From the NCBI GenBank assembly GCA_021462855.1, contig JAJTXQ010000046.1:40598-104597 (forward strand): 64,000 nucleotides of DNA, in the 5' to 3' direction. The notes under the pieces were generated by a model, which saw only the letters and a program-made list of their open reading frames with translations, was not told the DNA's origin and ran no database searches. Origin of the DNA: Dehalococcoidia bacterium. Its GTDB lineage: Bacteria > Chloroflexota > Dehalococcoidia > DSTF01 > JACRBR01. Made by a program: the position numbers and the translations under genes. Position 1 is the stretch's first letter. Every line of letters begins with the position of its first letter. This document shows, one piece after another, positions 42,890-50,997 of the stretch.

Positions 42890-43746
42890 CAGTCGTGCTC
42901 CGCGCCCAGGTTCTCGTGCGCGTGGTGGTGGTGCGCGTGGTCGCCGTGGTGGTGCGTGTGCACCGGCTCGTCGACGCCGGAGCGGCCGAGCATGATCACC
43001 GGCCCGCCATACGTGTCGGCCAGGTTCTCGGGCGTGTACGTCTCCTCGACCGGGCCGTACGACACCATGCGTTCGTTCACGCAGCAGAGGCAGTCGCACG
43101 CGCACGACGCGCTGACGAGGTCGTGCGTGGCCAGCAACACGATCTTCCCCGCCTGCCGCTGCTCTTCGATGATCGCCAGGATCACCTCCTGCGTGCCGGC
43201 GTCGATGCCGTTCAGCGGCTCGTCGAGCAGCAGCACATCGGCTTCCTGCGCCAGCGCCCGCGCGATGAATGCGCGCTGCTGCTGGCCCCCCGAGAGCTGC
43301 CCGATCTGCGTGTCGCGCTCGGGCGCCAGCCCCACGCGCTCGATCATCCGCTCGACGACCTCCCGGTCGCGCTTGCCCGGCCGCCGAAGCCAGCCGGTGC
43401 GCGGGTAGCGGCCCATCAACACGACATCGAACACCGTCACGGGGAAGTCCCAGTCGATCACCTCGCGCTGCGGCACGTAGGCGATGCGCGAGCGCATGCG
43501 CGAGGCCGGCCGGCCGAACAGCATGACCTTCCCGGCGATCACCGGCGCGATGCCGAGGATCGCCTTCAGCAGCGTGCTCTTGCCGCCGCCGTTCGGCCCG
43601 ATGACGCCGATCACCTGTCCGCGGCGCACGTCGGCATCGACATCCTTCAGCACGACCTTGTCGCCGTACGCCACCGTGATCCCGCGGATCACGAGGCAGT
43701 CCTCGTGACCGGCCGCCGGCGCCGCCACTGCTGCTTCCTGCGCCAT
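42889..43746 (-). CDS. znuC: zinc/manganese ABC transporter ATPase with His-rich tail
   Basis: A 285-residue ATPase: Walker A GPNGGGKST, the family mark YVPQREVIDWDFPVTVFDVVLMGRY, signature LSGGQQQRAFIARAL, Walker B LLLDEPLNGID. The DWDFPVTV form is typical of MntB/ZnuC-type ATPases. A CxCxxCC cluster (CACDCLCC) and a His-rich C-terminus (THHHGDHAHHHHAHE) suggest metal binding or sensing by the ATPase itself. The ATG at 43746 overlaps the znuA stop by 1 nt. Confidence 0.9.
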   Translation of the reverse strand: MAQEAAVAAPAAGHEDCLVIRGITVAYGDKVVLKDVDADVRRGQVIGVIGPNGGGKSTLLKAILGIAPVIAGKVMLFGRPASRMRSRIAYVPQREVIDWDFPVTVFDVVLMGRYPRTGWLRRPGKRDREVVERMIERVGLAPERDTQIGQLSGGQQQRAFIARALAQEADVLLLDEPLNGIDAGTQEVILAIIEEQRQAGKIVLLATHDLVSASCACDCLCCVNERMVSYGPVEETYTPENLADTYGGPVIMLGRSGVDEPVHTHHHGDHAHHHHAHENLGAEHD

Positions 43747-44666
43747 CAGCCGCCCCCCGCCAGCGCTCCGGCGATCTTGCGTGCGTTCGCCAGCCACATG
43801 CCCTGGATCGTCTCGGCGCCGCTGCCGGGCTTGCCCAGCGAGTCGCCGTACAGGTCGTCGACGATCGTGACGCCGGCGTCGCGCGCGAGCGGGCGCGCGA
43901 GATCTGCGTCGACGGTCGACTCGGCGAAGATCGCGCGCACGCCCTGCTCGCGGATCACGTCGAGCAGCGCCGCCGTGTCCTTCGCCGACGGTTCGGCCTG
44001 CGTCGATGCGCCCGGGATCACCGCGCCGGCGACCTCGAGCCCGAACGCACGGGCGAAGTAGCCGAAGGCATCATGATTCGTGACCATCTTGCGCTGATCC
44101 GCCGGGATCTCGTCGATGATCCGCTGCGTGTCAGCGCGGGCGGCATCGAGCGTCGCTTCGTACGCGCGCGCGGCATCGTCGTATGCGGCGGCGTCTTGCG
44201 GGTCGGCGGCCGCGAGCGCAGCAGCGATGTTTCGCACCATCGCCTTCGCGCGGTCGGGGTCCTGCCATACGTGCGGGTCCATGTCGCCGCTGCCGCCGGC
44301 GAGCGCCGGCGGCAGGAGGTCGATGCCGTCGGTGACGGTGACGACGCGCGCCGACGCGCCGGCCTCGAGCGTGCCGTCGAGCCAGTCGTCGAGCCCGATG
44401 CCGTGGCGCAGGATGAGACGCGCGTCCTCGATCGCCGCCAGGTCCTTCGCGGTCGGCTCGAACTCGTGCGCATCGGCGCCGGCCGGCACCAGCCCGCGCA
44501 GCGCGACGCGGTCGCCGCCGAGCTCTTTCGTCATCGCTGTGATCTGCACGGTCGTCGCCACCACGTTCAGCCGCCCGTCGTCCTTCGCTGCATCGCCGCC
44601 GCACGCGCCCGCGACCAGCGCGCCGGCCACGATGGTCGCCGCGGCGAGCACGCGTACCCTACCCAC
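43746..44666 (-). CDS. znuA: zinc-binding lipoprotein of ABC transporter
   Basis: A 306-residue cluster A-I (TroA/ZnuA) metal-binding protein. The lipobox is LVAGAC, close to the N-terminus. Ligands lie in PAGADAHEFEPTAKD (His), DPHVWQDP (His), TNHDAFGYFARAFG (His) and FAESTVDADLA (Glu). Only a short charged loop, not a long His loop, follows helix 3. Zn or Mn could be the ion; the adjacent Fur-family gene suggests zinc. The GTG at 44666 overlaps the regulator's stop by 8 nt; a GTG at 44651 is also possible. Confidence 0.88.
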   Translation of the reverse strand: MGRVRVLAAATIVAGALVAGACGGDAAKDDGRLNVVATTVQITAMTKELGGDRVALRGLVPAGADAHEFEPTAKDLAAIEDARLILRHGIGLDDWLDGTLEAGASARVVTVTDGIDLLPPALAGGSGDMDPHVWQDPDRAKAMVRNIAAALAAADPQDAAAYDDAARAYEATLDAARADTQRIIDEIPADQRKMVTNHDAFGYFARAFGLEVAGAVIPGASTQAEPSAKDTAALLDVIREQGVRAIFAESTVDADLARPLARDAGVTIVDDLYGDSLGKPGSGAETIQGMWLANARKIAGALAGGG

Positions 44667-45105
44667 CGGGCGCCTCGCGCGATGCCGGCACCGTCGCCGC
44701 ACGGCAGTCGCTGCAGCGGCCGTACCCCTCGAGCCAGTGGCCCTCGATCTCGTAGTCCGTGGCGCGCGACAGGTCGCGCACGAGCGCGGACACATCGCAC
44801 GTCGTGAAGTCCTCGACCCGCCCGCACTCGCGGCAGACGACGTGGTGGTGGTGGCCGCGCGTGCTCACGCGATAGTGCAGCGCGCCATCCTCGAACAGGA
44901 CGCGGCAGACGACGTTGAGGTCGGTGAGCAGTTTCATGGTGCGAAAGACCGTCGCCCGTCCGACCGCGCGCGTCTCGCGCAACACGTCATCGACGGTGAA
45001 GTGCGACGGGCGCGCCAGCACCGCTTCGATCACGCGCCGGCGGCTCGCCGTGACGCGATGGCCGCGCAGCTCCAGCCGCTCCACCGTCAGGTCGACATCT
45101 GACAT
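44659..45105 (-). CDS. zur: Fur-family metal regulator, probably Zur
   Basis: A 148-residue Fur-type repressor: winged helix in LRGHRVTASRRRVIEAVLARPSHFTVDDVLRET and AVGRATVFRTMKLLTDLNVV, His-rich hinge (TRGHHHHVVCRECGRV) and two CxxC zinc pairs (CRECG, CSDCR). Neighbouring znuACB genes point to Zur, but Mur or Fur cannot be excluded. The ATG at 45105 has GGAGAG upstream, and a 42-bp inverted repeat touches that ribosome site, so autoregulation of the whole operon is likely. Confidence 0.87.
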   Translation of the reverse strand: MSDVDLTVERLELRGHRVTASRRRVIEAVLARPSHFTVDDVLRETRAVGRATVFRTMKLLTDLNVVCRVLFEDGALHYRVSTRGHHHHVVCRECGRVEDFTTCDVSALVRDLSRATDYEIEGHWLEGYGRCSDCRAATVPASREAPGG

Positions 45106-45114
45106 TCGCTCTCC

Positions 45115-45156
45115 GTTGATACCGCGTCTCAAACCTAACTGAGACTCGGTATCAAC
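45115..45156. promoter_or_regulatory. 42-bp inverted repeat, candidate Zur operator
   Basis: Left arm GTTGATACCGCGTCTCA (45115-45131) and right arm TGAGACTCGGTATCAAC (45140-45156) match at 16 of 17 positions around an 8-bp spacer. Its position directly at the zur ribosome site fits a repressor site covering the promoter, perhaps for two dimers. It is not the classical Fur box sequence. Confidence 0.65.
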
Positions 45157-45198
45157 GCAAACGGCGCGATGCGACCGGGCAGACGGCCTGGAGGCGGC

Positions 45199-46038
45199 TC
45201 AGCGCGGGTTGAGGAAGCTGGCGAGCACCATGCTGCCCTGCCGGCCCTTGCCGGCGCTCGGGTCCGTGGGCTCGACGGTCACGGCGAATCCACGGAACGC
45301 GCCGATGCCCTCGCGGCCCCATGGCCCCTTCATCAGCAGCGTGCCGCGGCCGTTGGGGTCGGTCTTGAGCGTGCCCGCGCTCAGCCAGGCGCCTTCATAC
45401 ACGAGCCAGAGCTCGTACCACTGGTTGGCGCGAAGCGGCGGCAGCTGCTCGGCGACGAACGCGCCGATCGCTTCGACGCGGCTCCAGACACACCTCCCCG
45501 CGGCCAGCGGCGCGATGCCGGTCCCGGTGAGCTCCGTCCACTGCGCATCGGCGCCGAGCGCGACCTCGAGCGCCGCATCGCGCAGCGCGCTGTCCGCCGC
45601 CTCGGCCACCGGCTCGGCGACGGTCTGTGTCCGCAGCGCGACGAGTTCGGCGGACTGCGCCGTCGCCGCCTGCGCCATGGCGTTGCGGTCGTGCTCCAAA
45701 TCGTCGACGCGCGCCTGTCCCCACGCGCCCCAGGCCAGCGCGCCGGCGAACGCCGCTGTCGCGCCGAGGGCCACCGCCTGCCACCGCCGCCGTGGACGCC
45801 GGATATCCGACAGCACCGACGCCGACGCCAGCACGCGCGGCTTGAGCGTCGCGCTGCTCGAGACGATCGGCGCGGCGAGCCCGACGAGGGCGGCGTCGGC
45901 CACCGCGGCTTCGGCCAGCGCGCGACACGCGGCGCAGCTGCCGATGTGCGATTCGAACGGGCGCCGTTCGTGGTCATCGAGCGCCCCCAGCGACCACGCC
46001 TCGACGTGCTCGCGCGCGCCCTCGCAATCCATCCGCAT
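45199..46038 (-). CDS. RskA-type anti-sigma factor
   Basis: A 279-residue membrane anti-sigma factor. The N-terminal zinc-binding region has the HxxxCxxC signature in SHIGSCAACRAL. One transmembrane helix follows at about 88-107 (AVALGATAAFAGALAWGAWG) and then an extracytoplasmic RskA-C-type domain with NQWYELWLVYEG and GRGTLLMKG. It should hold the ECF sigma factor until a signal is sensed. It directly follows the sigma gene (adjacent stop and start), which supports pairing. Confidence 0.88.
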   Translation of the reverse strand: MRMDCEGAREHVEAWSLGALDDHERRPFESHIGSCAACRALAEAAVADAALVGLAAPIVSSSATLKPRVLASASVLSDIRRPRRRWQAVALGATAAFAGALAWGAWGQARVDDLEHDRNAMAQAATAQSAELVALRTQTVAEPVAEAADSALRDAALEVALGADAQWTELTGTGIAPLAAGRCVWSRVEAIGAFVAEQLPPLRANQWYELWLVYEGAWLSAGTLKTDPNGRGTLLMKGPWGREGIGAFRGFAVTVEPTDPSAGKGRQGSMVLASFLNPR

Positions 46039-46632
46039 CTACGCGCTCACGTCCCGCTTGCGCAGGTCTTCGAGCGCCGCGCGCATCTTCTGCATACCAA
46101 GCCTGATCCTCGTTTTGATCGTCCCCAGCGGCTGCCCCGTCTTGTTCGCGATCTCCAGCTGCGTGAGCCCGCCGAAGTAGGCGAGCTGGATCGCCAGCTT
46201 CTGCTCCGGCGGGAGCGCCTCCATCGCGCGGCGCACCGCACCGCGTTCATCCGACAGCACGGCGGCCAGCGCCGGGTCGTCGCGCTCGTCGCCCGCCGGC
46301 AGCAGGTCCTCGTCGTCGTCCGCCGACGGCAGCGTCTCGTGCCGCAGCCGCCGGGACTGGCTCCGCCGGTGGTCAATCGACCGGTTGCGCGCGACGCTCA
46401 GCAGCCACGTCACGAACTTGCCGCGCTGCGCGTCGAACTGGTCGGGCCGGCGCCAGACGCGCATGAACACGTCCTGCGTCACATCCTCGGCGACGTACGT
46501 GTCGCCGACGACGCGGAGCGACACGGAGTACACCAGGTCGCCGTAGCGGTCGTAGAGCGCCTCGAACGCCGCCAGGTCCCGGCCGCCGAGGCGGACCATC
46601 AGTTCATCGTCGCGGAGCGCCGTGTAATCCAA
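46039..46632 (-). CDS. ECF sigma factor (SigK/RpoE-like)
   Basis: A 197-residue sigma factor with region 2 (AFEALYDRYGDLVYSVSLRVVGD, DVTQDVFMRVWRRPDQFD) and region 4 (AMEALPPEQKLAIQLAYFGGLTQLEIAN, TIKTRIRLGMQKM). The TTG at 46632 is chosen because GGAAGGA lies 4 nt upstream; a GTG at 46674 is possible but has no such site. It is cotranscribed with the anti-sigma gene. Target genes are not visible in the window. Confidence 0.88.
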   Translation of the reverse strand: MDYTALRDDELMVRLGGRDLAAFEALYDRYGDLVYSVSLRVVGDTYVAEDVTQDVFMRVWRRPDQFDAQRGKFVTWLLSVARNRSIDHRRSQSRRLRHETLPSADDDEDLLPAGDERDDPALAAVLSDERGAVRRAMEALPPEQKLAIQLAYFGGLTQLEIANKTGQPLGTIKTRIRLGMQKMRAALEDLRKRDVSA

Positions 46633-46767
46633 CGCGTCCTTCCCGCACGGGCGGGAGGGCTCGCGCCTCCACACCGGATACGCCCGCGCGCACAGGGGGG
46701 ATTGCCTGGAAGGATCGTATCAGGTGGCGAAGCCGGAAAATGTTAGGAAAGACTCAAATCTGCGGCC

Positions 46768-47220
46768 TCAGCCGCCCGGCGCCGGCCCCGGGCCGAAGGC
46801 ATCCTGCACGTCGATCTCGTCGGCGACGAGCGCGCCGCTCGATGCGTCGACCGAGCCGCGGGCGATAATCCGGTTCGATGGCCGGATCTCGCTGAACGCC
46901 ACCCGGGCGCCGGTGGCGCCGCGGATGCGCGTCTGCGGCGTCACCTCGACGATCTGCACATCGGCGCCGGCGGTGCGGGTGATCTCGATCGTCCGGGCGG
47001 CGGCGTTCACCGCGCCGACGATGCCGGTGACCTCGTCCGCAGCGCCGGACGTGGCTCGCGGCGTCGCGTTCGCGGGCGTGGCCGCTGGCGCCGAAGTGCG
47101 GGTCGCGACGGGACGGGTGGCCACCGGCGTTGGGTCGCCGTCGCCGCCGTCGTCACCGCACGCAACGCCGGCGGCGAGCGCCGCCCCCGCGATCAGCGCG
47201 GCGACCGCTCGGCGGTTCAA
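46768..47220 (-). CDS. DUF5666-like lipoprotein
   Basis: A 150-residue lipoprotein with lipobox GVAC near residue 20, an Ala/Thr/Pro linker and a small beta domain (DEVTGIVGAVNAAARTIEIT through GSVDASSGALVADEIDV) that resembles the OB-like DUF5666. Function unknown. The TTG at 47220 overlaps the Usp gene's stop (TTGA), indicating translational coupling. Confidence 0.65.
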   Translation of the reverse strand: MNRRAVAALIAGAALAAGVACGDDGGDGDPTPVATRPVATRTSAPAATPANATPRATSGAADEVTGIVGAVNAAARTIEITRTAGADVQIVEVTPQTRIRGATGARVAFSEIRPSNRIIARGSVDASSGALVADEIDVQDAFGPGPAPGG

Positions 47221-48110
47221 TCGCCCGGACGGATGAGCAGCACTGGCGCGCCGCCCTGCAGCATGCGGTCCGCGACGCTGCCGAGCGCCATGCGCGCGAG
47301 CCCGGTCCGCGCATGCGTCGTCATGACGACGAAGTCCACGCCCTCGCGGTCGATGAACTCGATCAGCCCTTCGGCGATCGCGCCGCGCACGACGAACGCC
47401 TGCGTCTGGGCGCCCTTGAGCGCGTCCTGCTGCTTGCGCAGGTACGCCTTGGCGCCGGCCTCGAGTTCCTCGTCGACCTGCGGCACATACGCGTCGGGCA
47501 GGCTGTACGGGTACGCCTGCACCGCCCAGCGCACCGCGCGCACCAGGCTCAGCCGCGCGCCCGTCTTCTCCGCGAGCATCGTCGCCGCGGGCAGCGCCGC
47601 CTCGGCCAGCGGCGACCCATCGAGCGGCGCCATGATGTGCTTGATCGCGACGTCTGCTCCGGCGCGCTCGAGCGCGTGCGGGCCGACGGCCACCACCGGC
47701 AGCGGCGCGTGCGCGAGCAGGTGGCTCGCCGTGCTGCCGTACAGCCAGCGGCCGATCCCCGAGCGACCATGCGTCGCGATCACGAGCAGCCGCGCCCGCA
47801 GTTCCGTCGCCGCGCGGATGATCTCGTCGCCGGCCTCGCCCGAACGCACGACGGTCTCGACCTGCACCGCGCCGCCGACCCGGGCGCGCACGCCATCGAG
47901 GTAGCCGGTGAAGTGTTCGCGCGCCTTCTGCTCGATCTCGACGGCCATCGAAGGGAAGCTCGCTCCGAGCTCGCTCTCCGTCCCCTCCCACGTCGTGAAC
48001 AGCACGATGCGCTCGCCGAGCGCCTTCGCGATGGCGACGGCGTAGGCGACGGCGCCTTCGGCCAGCTCCGACCCGTCGAGCGGCACGAGGATGGGTCCGT
48101 GGTCGCGCAT
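47217..48110 (-). CDS. tandem universal stress protein
   Basis: A 297-residue protein of two UspA domains (about 5-145 and 155-297). Each carries the ATP-binding G-x2-G-x9-G-S pattern: HGRSGIGRWLYGSTA in the first and HARTGLARMALGSVA in the second. Tandem Usps sense nucleotide state and aid survival in stress. The ATG at 48110 has GGAGGGAGAC upstream. It leads a two-gene unit with the DUF5666-like lipoprotein. Confidence 0.9.
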   Translation of the reverse strand: MRDHGPILVPLDGSELAEGAVAYAVAIAKALGERIVLFTTWEGTESELGASFPSMAVEIEQKAREHFTGYLDGVRARVGGAVQVETVVRSGEAGDEIIRAATELRARLLVIATHGRSGIGRWLYGSTASHLLAHAPLPVVAVGPHALERAGADVAIKHIMAPLDGSPLAEAALPAATMLAEKTGARLSLVRAVRWAVQAYPYSLPDAYVPQVDEELEAGAKAYLRKQQDALKGAQTQAFVVRGAIAEGLIEFIDREGVDFVVMTTHARTGLARMALGSVADRMLQGGAPVLLIRPGD

Positions 48111-48167
48111 GTCTCCCTCCTTAACCAAATTGTATCGGCGCTCGCGCCGTGGCGGTCGCCGCGAGTA

Positions 48168-49229
48168 TCAGCCCGCCACTGGCCCGAGGCGCTCCTCGCG
48201 CGACTTGAGCGCGACGCCATCGCCGGCGGGCGGTTCCCCGGCGGACGCCAGGCCTTCGGCGCCGAGCACCTCGAACCCCAGGTCACGGATCATCGCGATG
48301 TCGTCTTCCGGCCGTTGCCCCTTCGCCGTCAGGTAGTCGCCGATGAAGATCGAGTTGGCGACGAGCAACCCGAGCGGCTGCAGCGACCGCAGGTGATGTT
48401 CCCGGCCGCCGGCGATGCGCAGCTCAGCCTTCGGGCTCGTCATGCGCATCAGGCAGAGGATCTTCAGGCAGCGCGCGGGCGTCAGGTCCCAGCGCCCGCC
48501 CAGCGGCGTGCCCTGGATCGGGATGAGGAAGTTGACCGGGAGCGAGTCGACGCCGGTGGCGCGCAACGCCAGCGCCACGTCGGCGATGTCATCGTCGGTC
48601 TCACCCATGCCGAAGAGCGCGCCGGTGCACGGCGACAGGCCGGCGTCCTTGGCGATCTCGACCGTGCGCACGCGGTCCTGGTACTCGTGCGTGCTGCAGA
48701 TCTCGCCGTAGTGGCGTTCGCTGGTGTTGAGGTTGTGGTTGTACGCATCGACGCCCGCGGCGCGCAGGTCGGACGCCTGCTGCTCGTTCAGCAGCCCCAG
48801 GCACGCGCAGATCTCCGTCTCGGGCAGCTCGGCGCGCACTTCGCGCACCGCATCGCCGATGTGCCGCACGTCGGCGTCGCTCGGGCCGCGGCCCGAGGCC
48901 ACCATGCACACGCGCCGCGCCCCGAACTTGTGGCCGCGCCGGGCGGCGTCGATGATGTCGCTCCCGCCGAGCAGGCTGTACTTGTCGATCGGAGCCTTCG
49001 ACAGCCGGGACTGCGAGCAGTAGTGGCAGTCCTCCGGGCAGATGCCACTCTTGATGTTGACCAGGAAGTTCACCTTCACGCTCTTGCCGAAGTGCGCGTG
49101 CCGGAGCATGTGGGCGGCGGCCACGAGTGCCGGCATCTCGTCGTCGGGCGCGCGCAGGATCGCCAGCGACTCGTCGCGCGTCAGGGCGTGGCCGTCGAGC
49201 ACGCGGCGGGCGAGCGCCATCCAGTCCAT
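48168..49229 (-). CDS. bioB: biotin synthase
   Basis: A 353-residue radical-SAM enzyme inserting sulfur into dethiobiotin. The cluster motif is GICPEDCHYC (Cys64, Cys68, Cys71), with auxiliary-cluster residues in CMVASGRGPSDAD and the C-terminal NSIFIGDYLT. GGAGG precedes the ATG. No other bio genes are nearby, and no BirA-type operator is recognised upstream. Confidence 0.95.
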   Translation of the reverse strand: MDWMALARRVLDGHALTRDESLAILRAPDDEMPALVAAAHMLRHAHFGKSVKVNFLVNIKSGICPEDCHYCSQSRLSKAPIDKYSLLGGSDIIDAARRGHKFGARRVCMVASGRGPSDADVRHIGDAVREVRAELPETEICACLGLLNEQQASDLRAAGVDAYNHNLNTSERHYGEICSTHEYQDRVRTVEIAKDAGLSPCTGALFGMGETDDDIADVALALRATGVDSLPVNFLIPIQGTPLGGRWDLTPARCLKILCLMRMTSPKAELRIAGGREHHLRSLQPLGLLVANSIFIGDYLTAKGQRPEDDIAMIRDLGFEVLGAEGLASAGEPPAGDGVALKSREERLGPVAG

Positions 49230-49542
49230 GCCTGCCTCCGTGTCATGGGAATCGTGAAGTCCAGTGGCAGTGTTCTCGAAGCGCGGTGCGGGGTCAAGAA
49301 CGCGCCGGGCGCGAGAAAGCCGGCGTCAGCGCTGGTGGCGGGGACGACGCCGGCTCTCTGCGTTCGTGGGGATCGTTGGCGGCTCTCCCCGACTACACAA
49401 TCGGCGCCGCGCGCGCGATCCGAAGCGCCGCCCGCCCGTTCCCAGCGATCTCGCGCCCGATACCGCGCCGTCGGCGTGCGCTGCGGCTCCTGCTACAATG
49501 CCGCGCGTTGATAAGGGAGAATCCAGGGTCCGTGATCCCCGC
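49230..49542. other. 313-bp intergenic region, bioB / SH3b-CARDB gene
   Basis: The region holds a hairpin with 10-bp arms AGCCGGCGTC (49318-49327) and GACGCCGGCT (49346-49355), and an extended -10 TGCTACAAT (49490-49498) for the downstream gene. No gene is recognised. Confidence 0.5.
49490..49498 (+). promoter_or_regulatory. extended -10 of SH3b-CARDB gene
   Basis: TGCTACAAT matches TGnTAnnnT. The leader to the ATG at 49543 would be about 38 nt. Confidence 0.45.
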
Positions 49543-50451
49543 ATGAGTTTCCTGCCCGGCCCCGAGACGCGGGCAGCCGTCCTCAGGCATCCGTTCGTAC
49601 TGGCCGGCCTGGCGGTCGTCGCGCTGCTTGCGCTGACGGCGGGCGTGCTCGTGATCATCGACAGCGGGCGCGGCGACGATGCCGGCACGCCGGCGGTCGA
49701 GGTGCAGCCCAAGAACACCGCCACGCCGAGCCGCAGTTCCCGGACGGCGACGGCGATCGGCGTCACCGCCACCACGAACACCACTGCCGGGGTGCGCGCC
49801 GCGCCGGGCCGTGGCGCCATCCTCGGCACGCTGCCCCGCAACAGCGAGCTGCAGGTCGACGGCCGTTCCGAGGACACCGGGTGGCTGCGCGTCATCTTCC
49901 CGGCCAACTCCGACCGCCACGGCTGGATCGATGCCGAGCTCGTCGACATCGCCGGCGACCCGGAGACGCTCGTCGTCGCCACCGCCGAGCCGCCCGTCAT
50001 CGTCGACATCCCGACGTCGCCGCCGGTGACCGAGACGCCGACGCCCGAAGAGGGCTCGGCGACACCAACCGGCACGCTCACGCCGGAGGGCGCGCTGCCG
50101 GACCTCGTGGTCGGCACCACGCCGACGATCAGCGACGGCAAGCTGTTCGTGACGATCGAGAACATCGGCAGCGGCGCTATGGAAGGCGACCTCGTGGTGG
50201 CGGGGTTCAATCCCGACCAGACGGCGCTCCTGGGCGGCGCTACCGTCCCGGCGTTCACCCTGCCCGCCGGCCGCAGCATCGATGTCGGCACGGGATACGA
50301 AGTCGTCGGTACGGAATCGCTGCTCCTGATCGTCGACCCGAACGGCGACATCGAGGAGAGCGACAATACCAACAACCAGATCACCATCGCCCTGAGCGTC
50401 GAGGAGGAGCCGACGCCGCCGCTGCCGTTCGAGACGCCGCTCGGCGAGTAA
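49543..50451 (+). CDS. membrane-anchored SH3b / CARDB-domain protein
   Basis: A 302-residue protein with one N-terminal transmembrane helix (about 18-40), a Thr-rich linker, a bacterial SH3 domain (AGVRAAPGRGAILGTLPRNSEL through RHGWIDAELVDI), a Pro/Thr linker and a CARDB-type beta domain (LPDLVVGTTPTISDGKLFVTI to ESDNTNNQITIAL). SH3b domains bind cell-wall peptides, so a wall-bound role is likely. The ATG at 49543 begins the hydrophobic N-terminus; the ribosome site is weak. Confidence 0.75.
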   Translation: MSFLPGPETRAAVLRHPFVLAGLAVVALLALTAGVLVIIDSGRGDDAGTPAVEVQPKNTATPSRSSRTATAIGVTATTNTTAGVRAAPGRGAILGTLPRNSELQVDGRSEDTGWLRVIFPANSDRHGWIDAELVDIAGDPETLVVATAEPPVIVDIPTSPPVTETPTPEEGSATPTGTLTPEGALPDLVVGTTPTISDGKLFVTIENIGSGAMEGDLVVAGFNPDQTALLGGATVPAFTLPAGRSIDVGTGYEVVGTESLLLIVDPNGDIEESDNTNNQITIALSVEEEPTPPLPFETPLGE

Positions 50452-50468
50452 CCTACGCCCACCCGGCT

Positions 50469-50498
50469 TTGGAGATCGGTTCGGCCCGCCGATACAAT
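50469..50498 (+). promoter_or_regulatory. promoter of DinB-fold/dnaG/rpoD unit
   Basis: TTGGAG (50469-50474), an 18-nt spacer and TACAAT (50493-50498) lie 42 nt before the ATG at 50541. It may serve the three genes that follow. Confidence 0.45.
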
Positions 50499-50540
50499 GG
50501 GCCGACTCCACGGGCAGGCCGTTCAGGTACGCTTCCGCAT

Positions 50541-50990
50541 ATGGATGGCTCGGCGCTGAGGGCGACGCTGCAAGAGAGCCGCGACGGGCTCCTCGCATCG
50601 CTGCGCGGGCTCGGCGAAGAGCAGTTCCGGCACACGCCGCACGGCGGCGCCTGGAACGTCGCGACGCATCTCGCGCACCTGCTGCGCACCGAGCGCGAGC
50701 ACGTCGAGCACGCGCGGCGCGACAGCGACGTGACGGCGCCGGACACCACCGCCGCAAACGACGGCGACGACGCGCTCGCGCAGCGGCTCGCCGTCCCGCA
50801 GATCATCCACGGCCTGCAGGCGTCGCGCCGCCAGCTCGAGGCGCTGATCGACGGCGCCCATACCCCCGCGGCCGCCGCCGCCGGCGCGCATGTCGCCGCG
50901 CACGAGCGCGAGCACGCCGCCGCCGTCGCCGCGCTCGCCCGCAGCGCGCCGCAATCGCCGCCCGTCATCCCGCTCGCCCCGCGCGCCTGA
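50541..50990 (+). CDS. DinB-family protein
   Basis: A 149-residue helical protein with the DinB pattern: FRHTPHGGAWNVATHLAHLLRTEREHV carries the Trp-x-V-x-x-x-x-x-H of helix 2, and HVAAHEREHAAAVAAL the C-terminal His residues. The function is unknown. It starts an operon-like run, 7 nt before dnaG. Confidence 0.7.
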   Translation: MDGSALRATLQESRDGLLASLRGLGEEQFRHTPHGGAWNVATHLAHLLRTEREHVEHARRDSDVTAPDTTAANDGDDALAQRLAVPQIIHGLQASRRQLEALIDGAHTPAAAAAGAHVAAHEREHAAAVAALARSAPQSPPVIPLAPRA

Positions 50991-50997
50991 GGACACG

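Noticed and set aside
49230..49542. BirA operator before bioB
   Set aside because: No TTGTAAACC/GGTTTACAA-type inverted repeat is present.
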